DNA of 64,000 nucleotides, taken from assembly GCA_030248135.1 (NCBI GenBank), contig JASANC010005514.1, forward strand, positions 1-64,000. The letters run 5' to 3'. Shown here one piece after another: positions 19,578 to 30,576 of the stretch. How positions within the stretch are numbered: position 1 is the stretch's first letter; each line of letters opens with the position of its first letter. Below the pieces are notes generated by a model that saw only the letters and a list, made by a program, of their open reading frames with translations, was not told the DNA's origin and ran no database searches. Source of the DNA: Theristus sp. LFF4_11 (taxonomy: Eukaryota > Nematoda > Chromadorea > Monhysterida > Xyalidae). The translations under genes and the position numbers were made by a program.

Positions 19578-21128
19578 TTCTCTGAATGAAAAAAGTTATC
19601 CTCCTTTCTTCCCGCGTGCGGCGTGACAGTCAATTTGTGAGTGATGCATCATTATTAAAAGATGTGCATGCGATGCAGTGGCGGCGGTGCGCGGTGCCCT
19701 GCCCTTTCACACAGGAAAGAAAGAAATGCAAAAACTAAATTGACCATAATAGTATTTTCACCTTATCAAAAAGGCTTGGCTTAGGCTTAGGATTAGGAAG
19801 GAAAAACGAACGAAAACGAAACGGACTAGGAACCTACAACGGACTCATTGCAAGCAACCTCTGATCCTGATAAAAAATCAAAAAAAATCACTTTTAAGAA
19901 TGTGTACAAAGCCGCTGGCTGCGTAGTGCGTAGGCATTTTATCGAAATTTTTACAAATTAAAAAAAATTAATTTAAAAAATTGAAAAATTTCCCCTTAGG
20001 GTATTATATTTTGAAAAGTGTCCTTTTCGGCACAATTTTCGGAAAGTTCAAGAAATTTTTTTACCTTGCAAAACCGTCTGCAGGTTCAAAATCTAAAGCT
20101 TGGCTGAGCTGAACGTTTCCAATGCAGCCAAGGTGACATTTCATTTCTCTAAGTTCTGAGCGTCCGATCCGAGCTGTGGTCGTCTCTCGTCTGCAAGCGC
20201 TACTTTGTTTGGTTGCTGTTTCGTGACGTTTTGAATTGATCGAGTTTTAAGCCGGTAAGCTGCTTTCAGTTCAGCTTAGAATAAATTACTGATTTGTGGC
20301 GTTTTGAGGGTTCAAATCGCAAGAGGCACGGCACGATATCAGTTTGGAAAAGGGGCAAATGAGGTCACCGAAACAATACCGCCATATGAAGGTCATTCGG
20401 GAGGCGTTTGCACATCAAATGTGGTTCTTCTAACCCCTGATTGATTTGGGTCAATTTTGGTTTTCCAAATTTTTTTAAGCAAAAATGACGATTTTGCTAA
20501 CAGCCCTAGTACTGAGCAAGTGGCAAGCTTCATGAAGCTGCGAACCTGACCGAATGAAGGTAAACGATAGACGTTGGTCATGGGCACTACCAAAATTTTT
20601 TTGGGTCAGACTTTGGCAGCAGTGGCGCGGCGCCATACCTCACGGATCTTCCGGGCGGAAGGACGGAACATGCCAGTTTTTATGTTTTTTTCTGAGAAAA
20701 CATCAGAATTTGAACAGATGTGAAATTGTCGTTTGGAATTCAACTAATTACATTAGCTTCATATTTAACCGATTTTATTTGTATGTATATCATGTCAGTA
20801 ATTCCCACAAACACGACAAACACCAACCGTGTCCAACACAAAAAAATAGTTATTTGCTGTTAAGAACTTTAAAACGGCTATTTTGAAATATATCACATAT
20901 TGAAATTGACGAAGCAAAAATATGAAATGCAAAAAATAAAACCAATAAATAAGAAATAAGGGTTACTCTGGTTTCATGACGAAGTTACAGTACCAGTACT
21001 TTATCAAAAGCGGCGAACCGCTAAAACTGGCCATAAAAAAGTAAAAAAAAACAACAACAAAAAGCACTGTACTCCGAAAATAGAGAATCAGCAACAATGA
21101 AACGCCCATCACTAGCTCAATTGCTGTT
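19578..21128. other. Intergenic, repeat-rich, between CK1 and USP genes
   Basis: No gene is seen. It holds a TTAGGC-like tract (19770-19798), long A/T runs (19955-20060), and near 20464-20508 a minus-strand terminus reading TAGGGCTGTTAGCAAAA, similar to the TIR of the hAT-like element at 14736. The downstream USP gene runs away from the CK1 start, so CK1 regulatory sequence should lie here. Confidence 0.5.
19770..19798 (+). repeat. Degenerate TTAGGC telomere-like tract
   Basis: GGCTTGGCTTAGGCTTAGGATTAGG contains exact and near units of TTAGGC, the nematode telomeric repeat. The same opening phrase, AAGGCTTGGCTTAGG, recurs at 27776, so both may be parts of one dispersed repeat rather than telomere remnants. 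Confidence 0.55.
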
Positions 21129-24100
21129 CTAGCCATTCACTGCTGTTCTGTCTTGTGCTGCTTCTCCGTCCAGCTGCATCCGATTGCCGACTTCTTGAAT
21201 TTCTGCATTCGCCTGGCAGTCCGTGTCCTCCCCCAACTCCAGTGACTGCGATTTCTGATCGTCGTCGTTGGTGCTGCTGCTGGTTGTGTCCTGCATCATG
21301 TCCTCATCATCGTCATCATCTTCACCGTCAGCATCGTCTGCTCCCAATGTACTGAAACTGCTGACAGGCATGTTCGGTGGACTCGTTGGCTGTGGCCCGG
21401 GCGTGTACTTCACCTGTGACAAGAAACAGATTCCACCATTGTCAAAAACCGCGTAATTTTTAAAGAAAGATATGCCTTTCATCAAGATCAGATGAAGATT
21501 CGTGCATCATATAACGTGCATGCACGTTCACCAGAATGCGATTCAGTCCCTTTTCAACATTGCACGCAGGTGCGTTCAATCTGCATCAATCGCACTGACC
21601 AGTGGTCCACCACCATAATTCGCATGCAGCATCGCCCACAACGACCATGGGATTCGGTGGAAGCTGGCGTTGTTGCGCAGGTACCGCTGACCGTCAGACT
21701 CCTTGCGCAACAGAGGCGCGTTCTCGATCGCACCCGGCGGCACTGAAACACAAGCAATCAACAACAACTGGTCTATGGTGACATAGGTGAACGGTGAATG
21801 CACTGTGCATTTGAGCCGTACACACCACCGAATGTCGAGCAAAACCGAAATCAAATGAACTGGCTCGTAAAGATAAAAAACAGTGAATAGTATCGGACGC
21901 ACCAGGCATACGCTCGAGTATGAACTCCTCCCACTGTCTCAGCCATCCGATGCTGATGCACCAATCCAGGCAGTTCTGCGGGGCGTTCGGCCTCCGGCCC
22001 ACCTGCACACGATGAAACTGTGCTTTTTTGCGATTACAAACGAAACCTGAGATTGCACTGCATGCTACCTCTTTCTCACAACGACGGTAGTGCTTGTGCT
22101 CCTCATCGCGACGTATGTCCAAACGGAGCTTCTGCTGCTGGCATGTGACACAATACTGCAGCCGGGTGCACACTGGACCACCACCGAACCTGTGACACAC
22201 ATTGCCTGCTTGTTACTACTGCATTTCACTTAACTTATTAACTATTAACTCATTAACTTGTTACTACTGGTGTACTTCAACATAAAGCGCTGCGTTCGCA
22301 AAAGATCAAATAAAATACAGTGTGTTGTTGTCTGTGCGCACAATCTCTCAGCAACAACCGACTTTTCGTGCAGGAAGTCCCAGGCGTGCGCAGTGAGCGC
22401 CACGTAGTGCTGCTCAAGCTTGCCAGCTGCGATCATGGGCGACATCCAGCCGTGCGTGCAGAGGAAGTCGTGGTTGGTGATGGCACCCGGCTCCGTGAAC
22501 GTGTTGAAACGGTGCAGCCACTCGCGGCTGATGTAGTACTTCAGCACGCTCTTTTGGCTCACGGACGCTGCCTGCACACGAACACACAGACACATCATAC
22601 TGCCTAGACGGCGCATCTACGCAGACAAGACGAGCATCAGACGACACGGACCTGTCTGGCGTTCTGCGCAATCAGAGCACCGAACTTTTGTCGTTTCCTT
22701 TCGGCCAGCACGCTGTACTTTTGGTAGAACAACACGTAGGCCTCGCGCGACGCAACCTGCAAAACACAACAAAACTAGCGGCTCACAGAAGCAAAGAAAC
22801 ACCGGTAATCGGTTAAATTGAATCGGTTGAGTTTAGTTAAAGCTAAACGTTTGTATTTCCAACTGAAGTAGTCAGTTGCATGCTGGCTAATCAGTTTGCA
22901 AAACACAATGAAAGCTGCAGCAACTTCAACTATAAAACAGCAAAGTTTCATGAATTTCCACCAACATCAGCCGCATCCACTCGTGACACACACGAATCAT
23001 CAAACTCGTACCAATGACCGTTGTCTTCGTTCAAACAGCACGCCACGTAGTGACCACCTAGAAAGAAAAAGAAAAATTGATGACCGTGATTGAATAGAAC
23101 GCAACTGTGTAGTATAGCAATCAGTGAGTTTTACTCAGTAGGTTCAGATTCTTAAAATCCGTGAATGTTTAGCATTAGCGCCAGAACACCATGAACAAAA
23201 ACTGATGACGTCACGCCACGAACCGTGTGCGCTGCCGAGATGAGTAATGACAGCGACGAGATTGTACTTGGTGACCTGCGATGTGCACTGATCGCTGACG
23301 AACGCAGACATGTCAAGGCCATCGAGGGCAAACTCAACGGTCGTAGACACCTGCAACATTTGGTGCAACGTTGGTGTTATCAGGAGTCACAATTGAAAAC
23401 ACTACAGCCCACAAGCAACACAACGAATCTTTTAATGTGCAACATTTGAGTGGCAGTTAATCAGCTCAACTGACACGACCGTGATCAGCGCGCAATCGAA
23501 AAGCGACAACCTTGCTGCTGTAGAACGCGTCGTGGCGAAATCGCTTCAAATGAATGCACAGAATTTCCGGCAACGATTTGATGCGACAGCGTTTCTCGCC
23601 GTTTCTCAGTCTACAAATGCAAAGCTGTAGATTTGATAATATTGTGCAATTATTTATCAGGTTCGGTCGTCGTGAACTTTACGCTTGAAAGCTTGGTTTG
23701 AAAGCTACGGTGTGCGGTGTCCCACTTGGCACATTTGTCGCAGCTGTACATGTTGTCGCCGCTGAGCTCGTCGCTCGCAAAGAACGCGTGCAAGCAGTCG
23801 CTCAGACGGATGTTCGGGCGGTACAACCAGCCGGACAGACCGCTGGCTGCATCCGCGGGCCACGACCACCACCACGACGGCCACAACCACGACAGCCACG
23901 AGCTCGTCTGCAAACATGACACCAATCGCAAATACGTACAATCACAAGGCCTGCGCTCGACTCTCACTCAGCGTAAGCATACATACAACACACAACGTAC
24001 TCTCACTCAACATACAATCTTTTCGGTGGCTCAAAAGCAATCTGAGCCACGCGCATTGTGCTGCGCCCGGTTGCCAGCACACCCCCACGCACCGTTTGTT

Positions 24101-27100
24101 GACTGTGCTCCATCGCTGCACTCGCATTGTCTGCTGTTACACAGCGTGCAGACGACGACGGCGAAGAATCCATCGCTAACTGCATCCGTTCACACTGCTC
24201 TCGAGACGGTATTGGCAGTGAGAGATCCTAAAAAGAGCACTTTTTCACATCCCTAAAACAAAACGCTGGAACTCAAAAATAGTAAACAAAAAAGTGTGAG
24301 TTGCATGCCTGAAATGTCTCAACCGTGGTCGAAACACGCTGACAAGTGAGACACTTCACGGTGCTGATCAGTTTGCCGTCGAAAATATCCGTCACAATGG
24401 AACGATACTTGAGAGGGCCACGAATGATTGACAGCTCTGTTGATTGTGCATTGTCTGGTGAGGACACAGCCCAATTGCTGCCTGCGTGGTCACGGCTGGT
24501 TTATTCAATACATGTGAGTCGTTACTGATGCACAAGTTTGTTTGTGGTGTGGAGAAAACAACTTCGAAATTTGATTTCAAGATTCGTTCAAGCAAGCAGC
24601 GGCGAGAAAGCAAACGGAATTGCAACGCAAATTGGCCAGCAGGCAACACGACGGTTTTGGTGATTTCGAATGCGACGCAGTGATCTGCATCTGCACGCAA
24701 ACCGACCGGTGTTCGCTTTCGTGGAATGCTTCGGTGATGCGACGACGCTGCTGTCGCCGGTGGAGCTGGGCACGGCCGAGTCAAACGACGCCACGTCCGA
24801 GCGACTCCGTTTGCGTTTGCTCATCGCGCGCGTCACAACGCCCACGGGCGCACTCTTGTGCTGGGTTGTCGGCGACACTGGCTCCTGTCATTCGAGAAAG
24901 CCACCGTGATCGAAAGTCACTCGTACGGTTACGTGGGAAAATCCGGAGTTTTCTTGAATCAAAATTTTTTTTTACAAGTGAGATTTGTTCGAAGCGTCTC
25001 GTCGAGCTGAGTTCAGCTAGACCATTTTCAGAGCGATCCGGTCAACTCCCTGACACGCTACTGCTTAAAGGATCCAAGTCGATGCTATAAACCTGGACTT
25101 CGGTGAAGTGACGCTCACTCGATCAAGACCAGCCAAAATGCAGCAAACTGACAATGCAGAACGCAGTCAGCAGGCCGAAACTGGTGTTGCGAACACCCAA
25201 AAAAGCACAAGGCACACGAGCACAACCACGGAACGTCTGGCGACCTGGTCGGAGCTGCAGCCGCTGTCGGCAGTCTCGTAGGCGTCGAGCTCGCTCGCAG
25301 TGCTGCTGTGCATGCCGCTGCTCGTCGACGGACTCGACCGGCCCGAGCGCACGTCGCCAGTGTCCGTGTCGTCGTTGGCAGTCCGTTTGCTGCTGCGACA
25401 CACGTCCGCATTCTCGCGTCTGTCCTCCCACCTGCACAACATTGGCCACCTTCGGTACAGTCATGATGGACACTCCGCGCTGTGGTCATCATGTTTCATT
25501 GCGCTGTGCAGCCCGGGCCTTGTCGTACTGACGAGCCTGGGGCCCGCGGTATACGCTTACCAGGCGAAACCGCAAGAAACAGTGCTTGCACGTTGTAATG
25601 GTGGGTTGCGAAAGAATGTTTGAGTGCGGCAATAATGCAAGACATGAATTATGCAACTGCCAAACTCCAGCCACGCTCACTACACTAACCAATAAACGGG
25701 CTGGCGCAGATCGTTGTGCAGTAGGTCGAGAAAGCAACGCAAGAATTCCTGCGAGTCCTGCTGTGCCCAGCTGCGAAACATCGGATAGGACGTGCGTACG
25801 TGCTGCAACATGTGGCGCGTTCGAAGTTTTGGTAAAAAAAGAAAAAAGTTCAAAAGAGAAACATGGAAACGCACGCACACCTGTAGAATATGATTTGGAG
25901 CGACGTAACCGCTTCTGTAGGTTGACCACATGCTTGACAGCAGCTGATGGAATGCCAGCGAAACTCGATGTTGCTGCTGGTTGTTCACGCCTGCACAAAA
26001 CGCGGCTGGTTATTGGAGCGTGTTTTGTCATGTAACTTGTTTTGGTTCGTTTTTTGACATCACTGATCAATTTGATTTTCACCTGACGACAATGCACTGA
26101 GACGCTCCTTGAAATCGGGCTGACAGAAATACTTTTGAACCGGTGGACAGTTGGAGAGAGCTTGCAGGGCCGCATTCATGTAGCACGTGTTGCCGATGTT
26201 CAGCAGGCCGGTCAGACCTGCAACATGCATCTACCAGTAATGGCTGTGTCTTTGTGTTCTTGGTAGCCTCGTGAAACGTTCATTGCCACATTACTGACGG
26301 TGAACCTCAAAAACGAACCCTTTGGGTCATCAGTGGTTGTTGAAGGCTCGTATTGCTCATCGTCATACTCAGCCATAAGCGTCGGCGACTCGTGCTCCAC
26401 GAACAGACGCCCAGGCACACCGGGCTCAATCGGTGCACTGGTGCTGTCAGGCGCACGCTTCGGTGGTTGCTGACAACAACCATTAAGAACAATTCATTTG
26501 ATTTTGAAATGATTTTGATGTCAGGCTAGAGCAGCGTGCGAACGTGCAGACACAAGAACAGCACAGCACTGAGTGCCTGCCACTACCTGTGTGCTTCTGT
26601 GCACGAGCACTGTCTGCGGCCAGCTGCGTGGCTCCGGCGTGCTCTGTGCTGCCGTGAACGCCGCAGCCGCACGCGCACTCGTCTGCGTCTCGCGTGCACT
26701 CGTGTGCGCAGCAACGACCGTCTGGTGCAGCAGTGACTTCGTGCGTTGCTGCTGTTTCATGAGCCGCAGTCGTGCGACCGTCCGCTCGCCACCCAGCCAC
26801 TCGCTCGTGTTACAATCGGCGTGCACCTCTGCGTCGCACGCGAAACACCAAATGCGACAGTTCTTCAGATTCAGCTGAATGCAGTGGCCGCTCGTCTGTT
26901 GGAAAAGAACTGCTTTGTAAAAAATGAACTGGTAAATGACGGAGATGAAGCGAACTGCGCATCGAGTGCACCTTGTAGTGAGCGTTCGAATGCTGGTGTC
27001 CGTCTTTGCCACACAACGCCGCGTAACAGTCGTCAATCATGCACATCCACTTTGCGCCGGTGGCCGACTGCTCGCTGTCGTGCAACCGTTGGCATTCCGT

Positions 27101-27394
27101 GCAACGAGCCTCAAAGAATACCATCTATTCAGTTCTTTTAATACAAATAGATGCAGCAACGATGCAATAGCGTTGTTGTATTTTCAATTTTTTAGTTCGG
27201 TCAGAGACAGCATTTTGACAGTCCTATTTCTGGGGGGACAGCTCCTGACTTTCTTTGATGACTGACTCAGCCCCCCCCCAGCACAACAGTTTCAGTCACT
27301 CGCTGACCTTTGTTGCAGCAACAGCATCACTGATGTCCACTCTCTGAGCGTGATTCACGTGAAAGCAACACGAAACTTTTCCGACGTCGTCCAT
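21129..27394 (-). CDS. USP20/USP33-type ubiquitin carboxyl-terminal hydrolase
   Basis: Twenty-one exons keep phase (1064 residues): 27394-27308, 27124-26972, 26895-26587, 26469-26319, 26217-26083, 25990-25881, 25802-25690, 25431-25245, 24884-24707, 24481-24309, 24227-24093, 23907-23726, 23610-23511, 23350-23224, 23057-22966, 22756-22652, 22571-22363, 22189-22069, 22002-21903, 21742-21600, 21413-21129. Order: a UBP zinc finger (about 10-125); a cysteine box [12 protein letters not shown] with C245; QQDSQEF near 329; a long Ser/Asp-rich insert; [33 protein letters not shown] with H716; WYEFDD with D733/D734; two DUSP domains (about 780-970); and an acidic tail. All catalytic residues are present, so it should be an active thiol isopeptidase removing ubiquitin. 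The DUSP pair after the catalytic domain marks the USP20/USP33 branch. Intron 10 has a GC donor fixed by phase (CAG|GCATGC). Confidence 0.94.
25521..25575 (+). ncRNA. Hammerhead-ribozyme-like motif, copy 1
   Basis: The core word CTGACGAG (25528-25535) is followed by a stem GCCTGG/CCAGGC (25535-25540 with 25560-25565) and then GAAAC (25566-25570), the two boxes and stem II of a hammerhead. GTC lies only three bases before the first box, and a convincing stem I and cleavage site could not be built. The second copy at 59549 has GCCAGG/CCTGGC, a compensatory swap. It sits in intron 7 of the USP gene, antisense to it. Catalytic activity is doubtful. Confidence 0.4.
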
Positions 27395-28614
27395 CTCACA
27401 AATCACAAAAGAATATTTTTTCGACTGTCTACTTCAAGGTTCAACTCAACTTCAACTTCAACTGTCGATACTCGATGCGCAGGCACACAGCACACAGAGT
27501 GAGAACTCAACGGACTCATTTCGATTTTGATCGCTGAAGCTGGCGTAATAAGGGAAGGGATAAGGGAAGGGTTCGCGCGCGCAACGCTTCATTATCATTA
27601 TGATATGCCCCTGCCCCGCATCCGCTCCGCATCCTGCCTGGCGCTTCTTTTTTAAAACGCACGCGCACGGGCATCGGCATGCTCATGCTCATGATCCACT
27701 AGCGCGCGTGCACACGCTCCGGCCCCAACAAAAACTTGTTCAAAACGCAGTTTTTCTGACATCTTCCTTCTTGAAAAGGCTTGGCTTAGGTTAGGATTAG
27801 GTTAGGATCAGGTTTGGCTTAGGATTAGGCTTCAGGATTAAGATTTAAATCAAGTCCGTTTTAGCAATGTCCGACAACGAGCGTGTTTTACCTGAAGCGG
27901 ATTTTAGAAAAGAAGGGCAGCCGAGCGTGAGTTAACTGGAGCATAATATCATAAAACGTGCCAACCAAGGGTTCAAAAAAAATTAAAATCCCAAATTAAA
28001 AAAAAAAATTTAACTAAATTTCTTTTTTCCAAAATGCCGCAGGAAAATCTGTGATGGTCGACAAAAACAGATGCCGAATCGAACCGCGCTCAAGTTCGAA
28101 TATTGGACTTTTATGAGGTTGGTTGGCCCTCAAAATTGGCAAAAAAGAAAACTTTGACGATAAATAGCTATGAAATATTCCACATTTTTTTGTCTACTGG
28201 GGTATTGGTATTTCGATTTGATTTGAATTGAGGTTTCGATTAAATTTAAAGCAGAATGAATTAAAAAAATTTGAATAAGCATGTTAATCTTCGAGTGTTG
28301 CAAAATAATGCCCAATAAAACGCAAAACAAGTTTTGTGATAATTTCACACAACAGTGTACAGCACAAATGTGCACACCGATTTTCGGACAAACATTTTTT
28401 TATACGATCACACAATTTGTTCAGTGTTGAGCCCATATTCACATTGTGACACTTATCACCATGAAGTCTCGGTTTCTTCGTTGGCGACGCGCAATCGTCA
28501 CATCCTCCACACCGAATAATACCAGTTGCGAAACGGCATGTTGCAATACTCCGTGTCTTTGAAAAAAGAGAAAAGCTACAGTAGCACAACGAATGACACC
28601 GAGAAACCTGAACG
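27395..28614. other. Intergenic upstream of USP gene
   Basis: This holds the presumed USP promoter region, GGGATAAGGGAAGGG and GC-alternating stretches (27545-27585), a degenerate TTAGG tract (27774-27840), A/T runs (27975-28030) and an isolated short open exon-like frame at 27867-27926 (+) ending at a perfect GTGAGT donor. No complete gene is supported. Confidence 0.5.
27774..27840 (+). repeat. Degenerate TTAGG/TTAGGC tract
   Basis: About nine units of (GG)CTTAGG, TTAGG and GATTAGG follow each other with substitutions. The opening AAAAGGCTTGGCTTAGG matches the shorter tract at 19770. Confidence 0.6.
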
Positions 28615-29471
28615 TCACCAAACACTGAACCAACCGGAAATCGACCAGAACGCCATGCGGCCAGGGGCACGGTAGTTGCGCAGCACGTACACCCCAAAGT
28701 TGCCGTCGAACGAATTCTGCACCAGCCGTTGCAGCTTCACCACTTCCTCATAGGGATCGTTAGAATTGTACGAGTTTGAGGCGATCTTGATGGCTCGTTT
28801 CAGACGATCGGACGGGCAGTTCGCTTCAAGGTGAAAACATCCATGTGAATGTCATGTGATTTCAAAATATTGTTAAAAATAAAATTCGATTACTATAATA
28901 TATTAAATTAATTTTTTTTTAAACTCCAAAGCTGGATCTGAAAAAGGACAAAATTACCGCAAAGTCTTGCATAATAATGCCTAAATGGGAGCACGCGGCG
29001 TGTACGCGGACGTGAAGTCCAAAAATCAAAATCAAAAGCCAAGTGGTGCTTCCAAGCCAATCACAATCTTCATTTCATCGTTTATTTATTTGTTTTATAA
29101 TTTTTGATGTGCTCTGCTATATAAGGGCATTTTTATTAGACAAGACTTTATTGTGCGGTATGGACAAAGTGCATTGCTGTGAACGTTCATGTGGCAAAGC
29201 AATTTGCGAACAACGCACAGATTAACGAGTCGCTGGTTTTGCGTGGGCGTGCGGGATAGCGCGGTGGCGGCGTGGTTGAGTCTCCGAAAAGAGTGTCAAA
29301 GAGGCCTGGCCTTCGAGTCGTCGGATTGCCAAGGCTGTCGGTGCCGCCTCCAAACAGACTATCCAAAATGCCTTGTCCTTTCGATGCTGGTGCACAAGAA
29401 AACAAAACCGCTGCTAAGAGAATTATTGATGGAGTTTTGTTGGCCAATTGACAGCAGCGGCTCCGCGCCAT
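28615..29471 (-). CDS. Small secreted protein, ground-like or unknown
   Basis: Two exons join in phase: 29471-29219 (donor GTGCGT) and 28823-28615 (acceptor TTGAAG), 152-153 residues. Residues 10-32 form a hydrophobic signal peptide (IILLAAVLFSCAPASKG). Then come low-complexity repeats of (D/F)(S/T)LFG and a Pro/Arg linker. The second exon gives a compact domain starting NCPSDRLKRAIK, with FDGNFGVYVLRN near its end. The pattern (Cys-Pro start, two helices, F-x-G-x-F-x-V strand) recalls the nematode ground-like domain, but expected Cys residues are missing at the end and a dynein-light-chain-like fold is also thinkable. It may use a further exon. It is divergent from the SMYD4-like gene. Confidence 0.5.
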
Positions 29472-30576
29472 TTTGAGAGTAAAACCGCAAAATGCTGTAA
29501 AATTTTATAAATTTTCACGGTTGTACACGAAACACAGAAAGATGATTTTGCATGTTTGGTGAGCAGTCCGGGCACGCATGACAACGAACGATGCAGTGTA
29601 TCGTATACACGGACTGCATATGCAGTCCGCTCCTGATTCACTCGGTTTTTCGTGCGGTCGTTAGCAGCAAACCAGCAACCACGCACATGCACACACGTGG
29701 ACAACGAAAACGGTAAAAGTGTTTGTTCAAACCAACTTTGATACTAATTTGTTACGTTCGTGTCATGGCTGGGTCTGTTCGTTCATATACGCACTTTGAA
29801 AAAATCGGCAGTAGCTGACTGACGAGCATGTCTATCTGTTGGCGTCTCTTTTCAACCTAAGTTTTCCATGGTGATTTTTTAATTTTAAATGACACCAGTG
29901 TCTGAGAGCACCATGAATATATTGTGATATAAAGACAAGTCAAAAGAGCATATAAAGGTACACGTGTGTTGTGTTACGTGCATATTATTTTTGGAGCTTT
30001 CCTAAATAAACGTGCACCACATTTCTAAACCACGTGCGAATATCTCACTACCCACTAACAGAAAATCTAAAACCATTTCACGGAGTTTTATTTAAAAATA
30101 ATGTAAAATATTGACACATTACAAGAAGTCTGTCTGTCCGCTGGAATTCCATGCAGAGTGTTTGCACATCTTTATTGGGTAGAGCAACAGCTGTTGTTCA
30201 GCCTGCCAATATGCCATCAAGAACATTCGGTGTAATACAACAATGCAAAGAAGTGTGCAATAAAATAATGTGCAACTCGTGGCAAGCCAACGCCAATGTG
30301 AGCTGGCCAGAAACTGCCTCCATCCGATAAACCTTTGAAACTGTGAAACAGCCAGAAGCTGCAAGGTTCTCCGCCTGAAACATTTGAACGAACGCAGACA
30401 ACGAAAATCCGCAGATGTGTAAAACGCACACAGTGCACGGCTTTACATAGTGCATAGTGCGTTGGACAAAACCAGCAAGCTCAAAGCTTACCAGTGCTTT
30501 CAGTAGTCACTGCGTTTTTAATACGCTTGTTACGCGCGCGTCTTTCGATTGCATTGAAGTACAAAATTATAGAAAA
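29472..30576. other. Bidirectional intergenic region
   Basis: No gene is recognised between the start codons of two diverging genes (29471 - and 30577 +). Both promoters should lie here. An AATAAA occurs at 30004 on the plus strand without an obvious gene before it. Confidence 0.45.

Noticed and set aside
25489..26175. 228-codon minus-strand frame across USP introns
   Set aside because: It runs through introns and exon edges of the USP gene in a frame that lacks the protease motifs.
29816..29850. Third hammerhead-like CTGACGAG word
   Set aside because: No stem II and no GAAA box follow within a reasonable distance.
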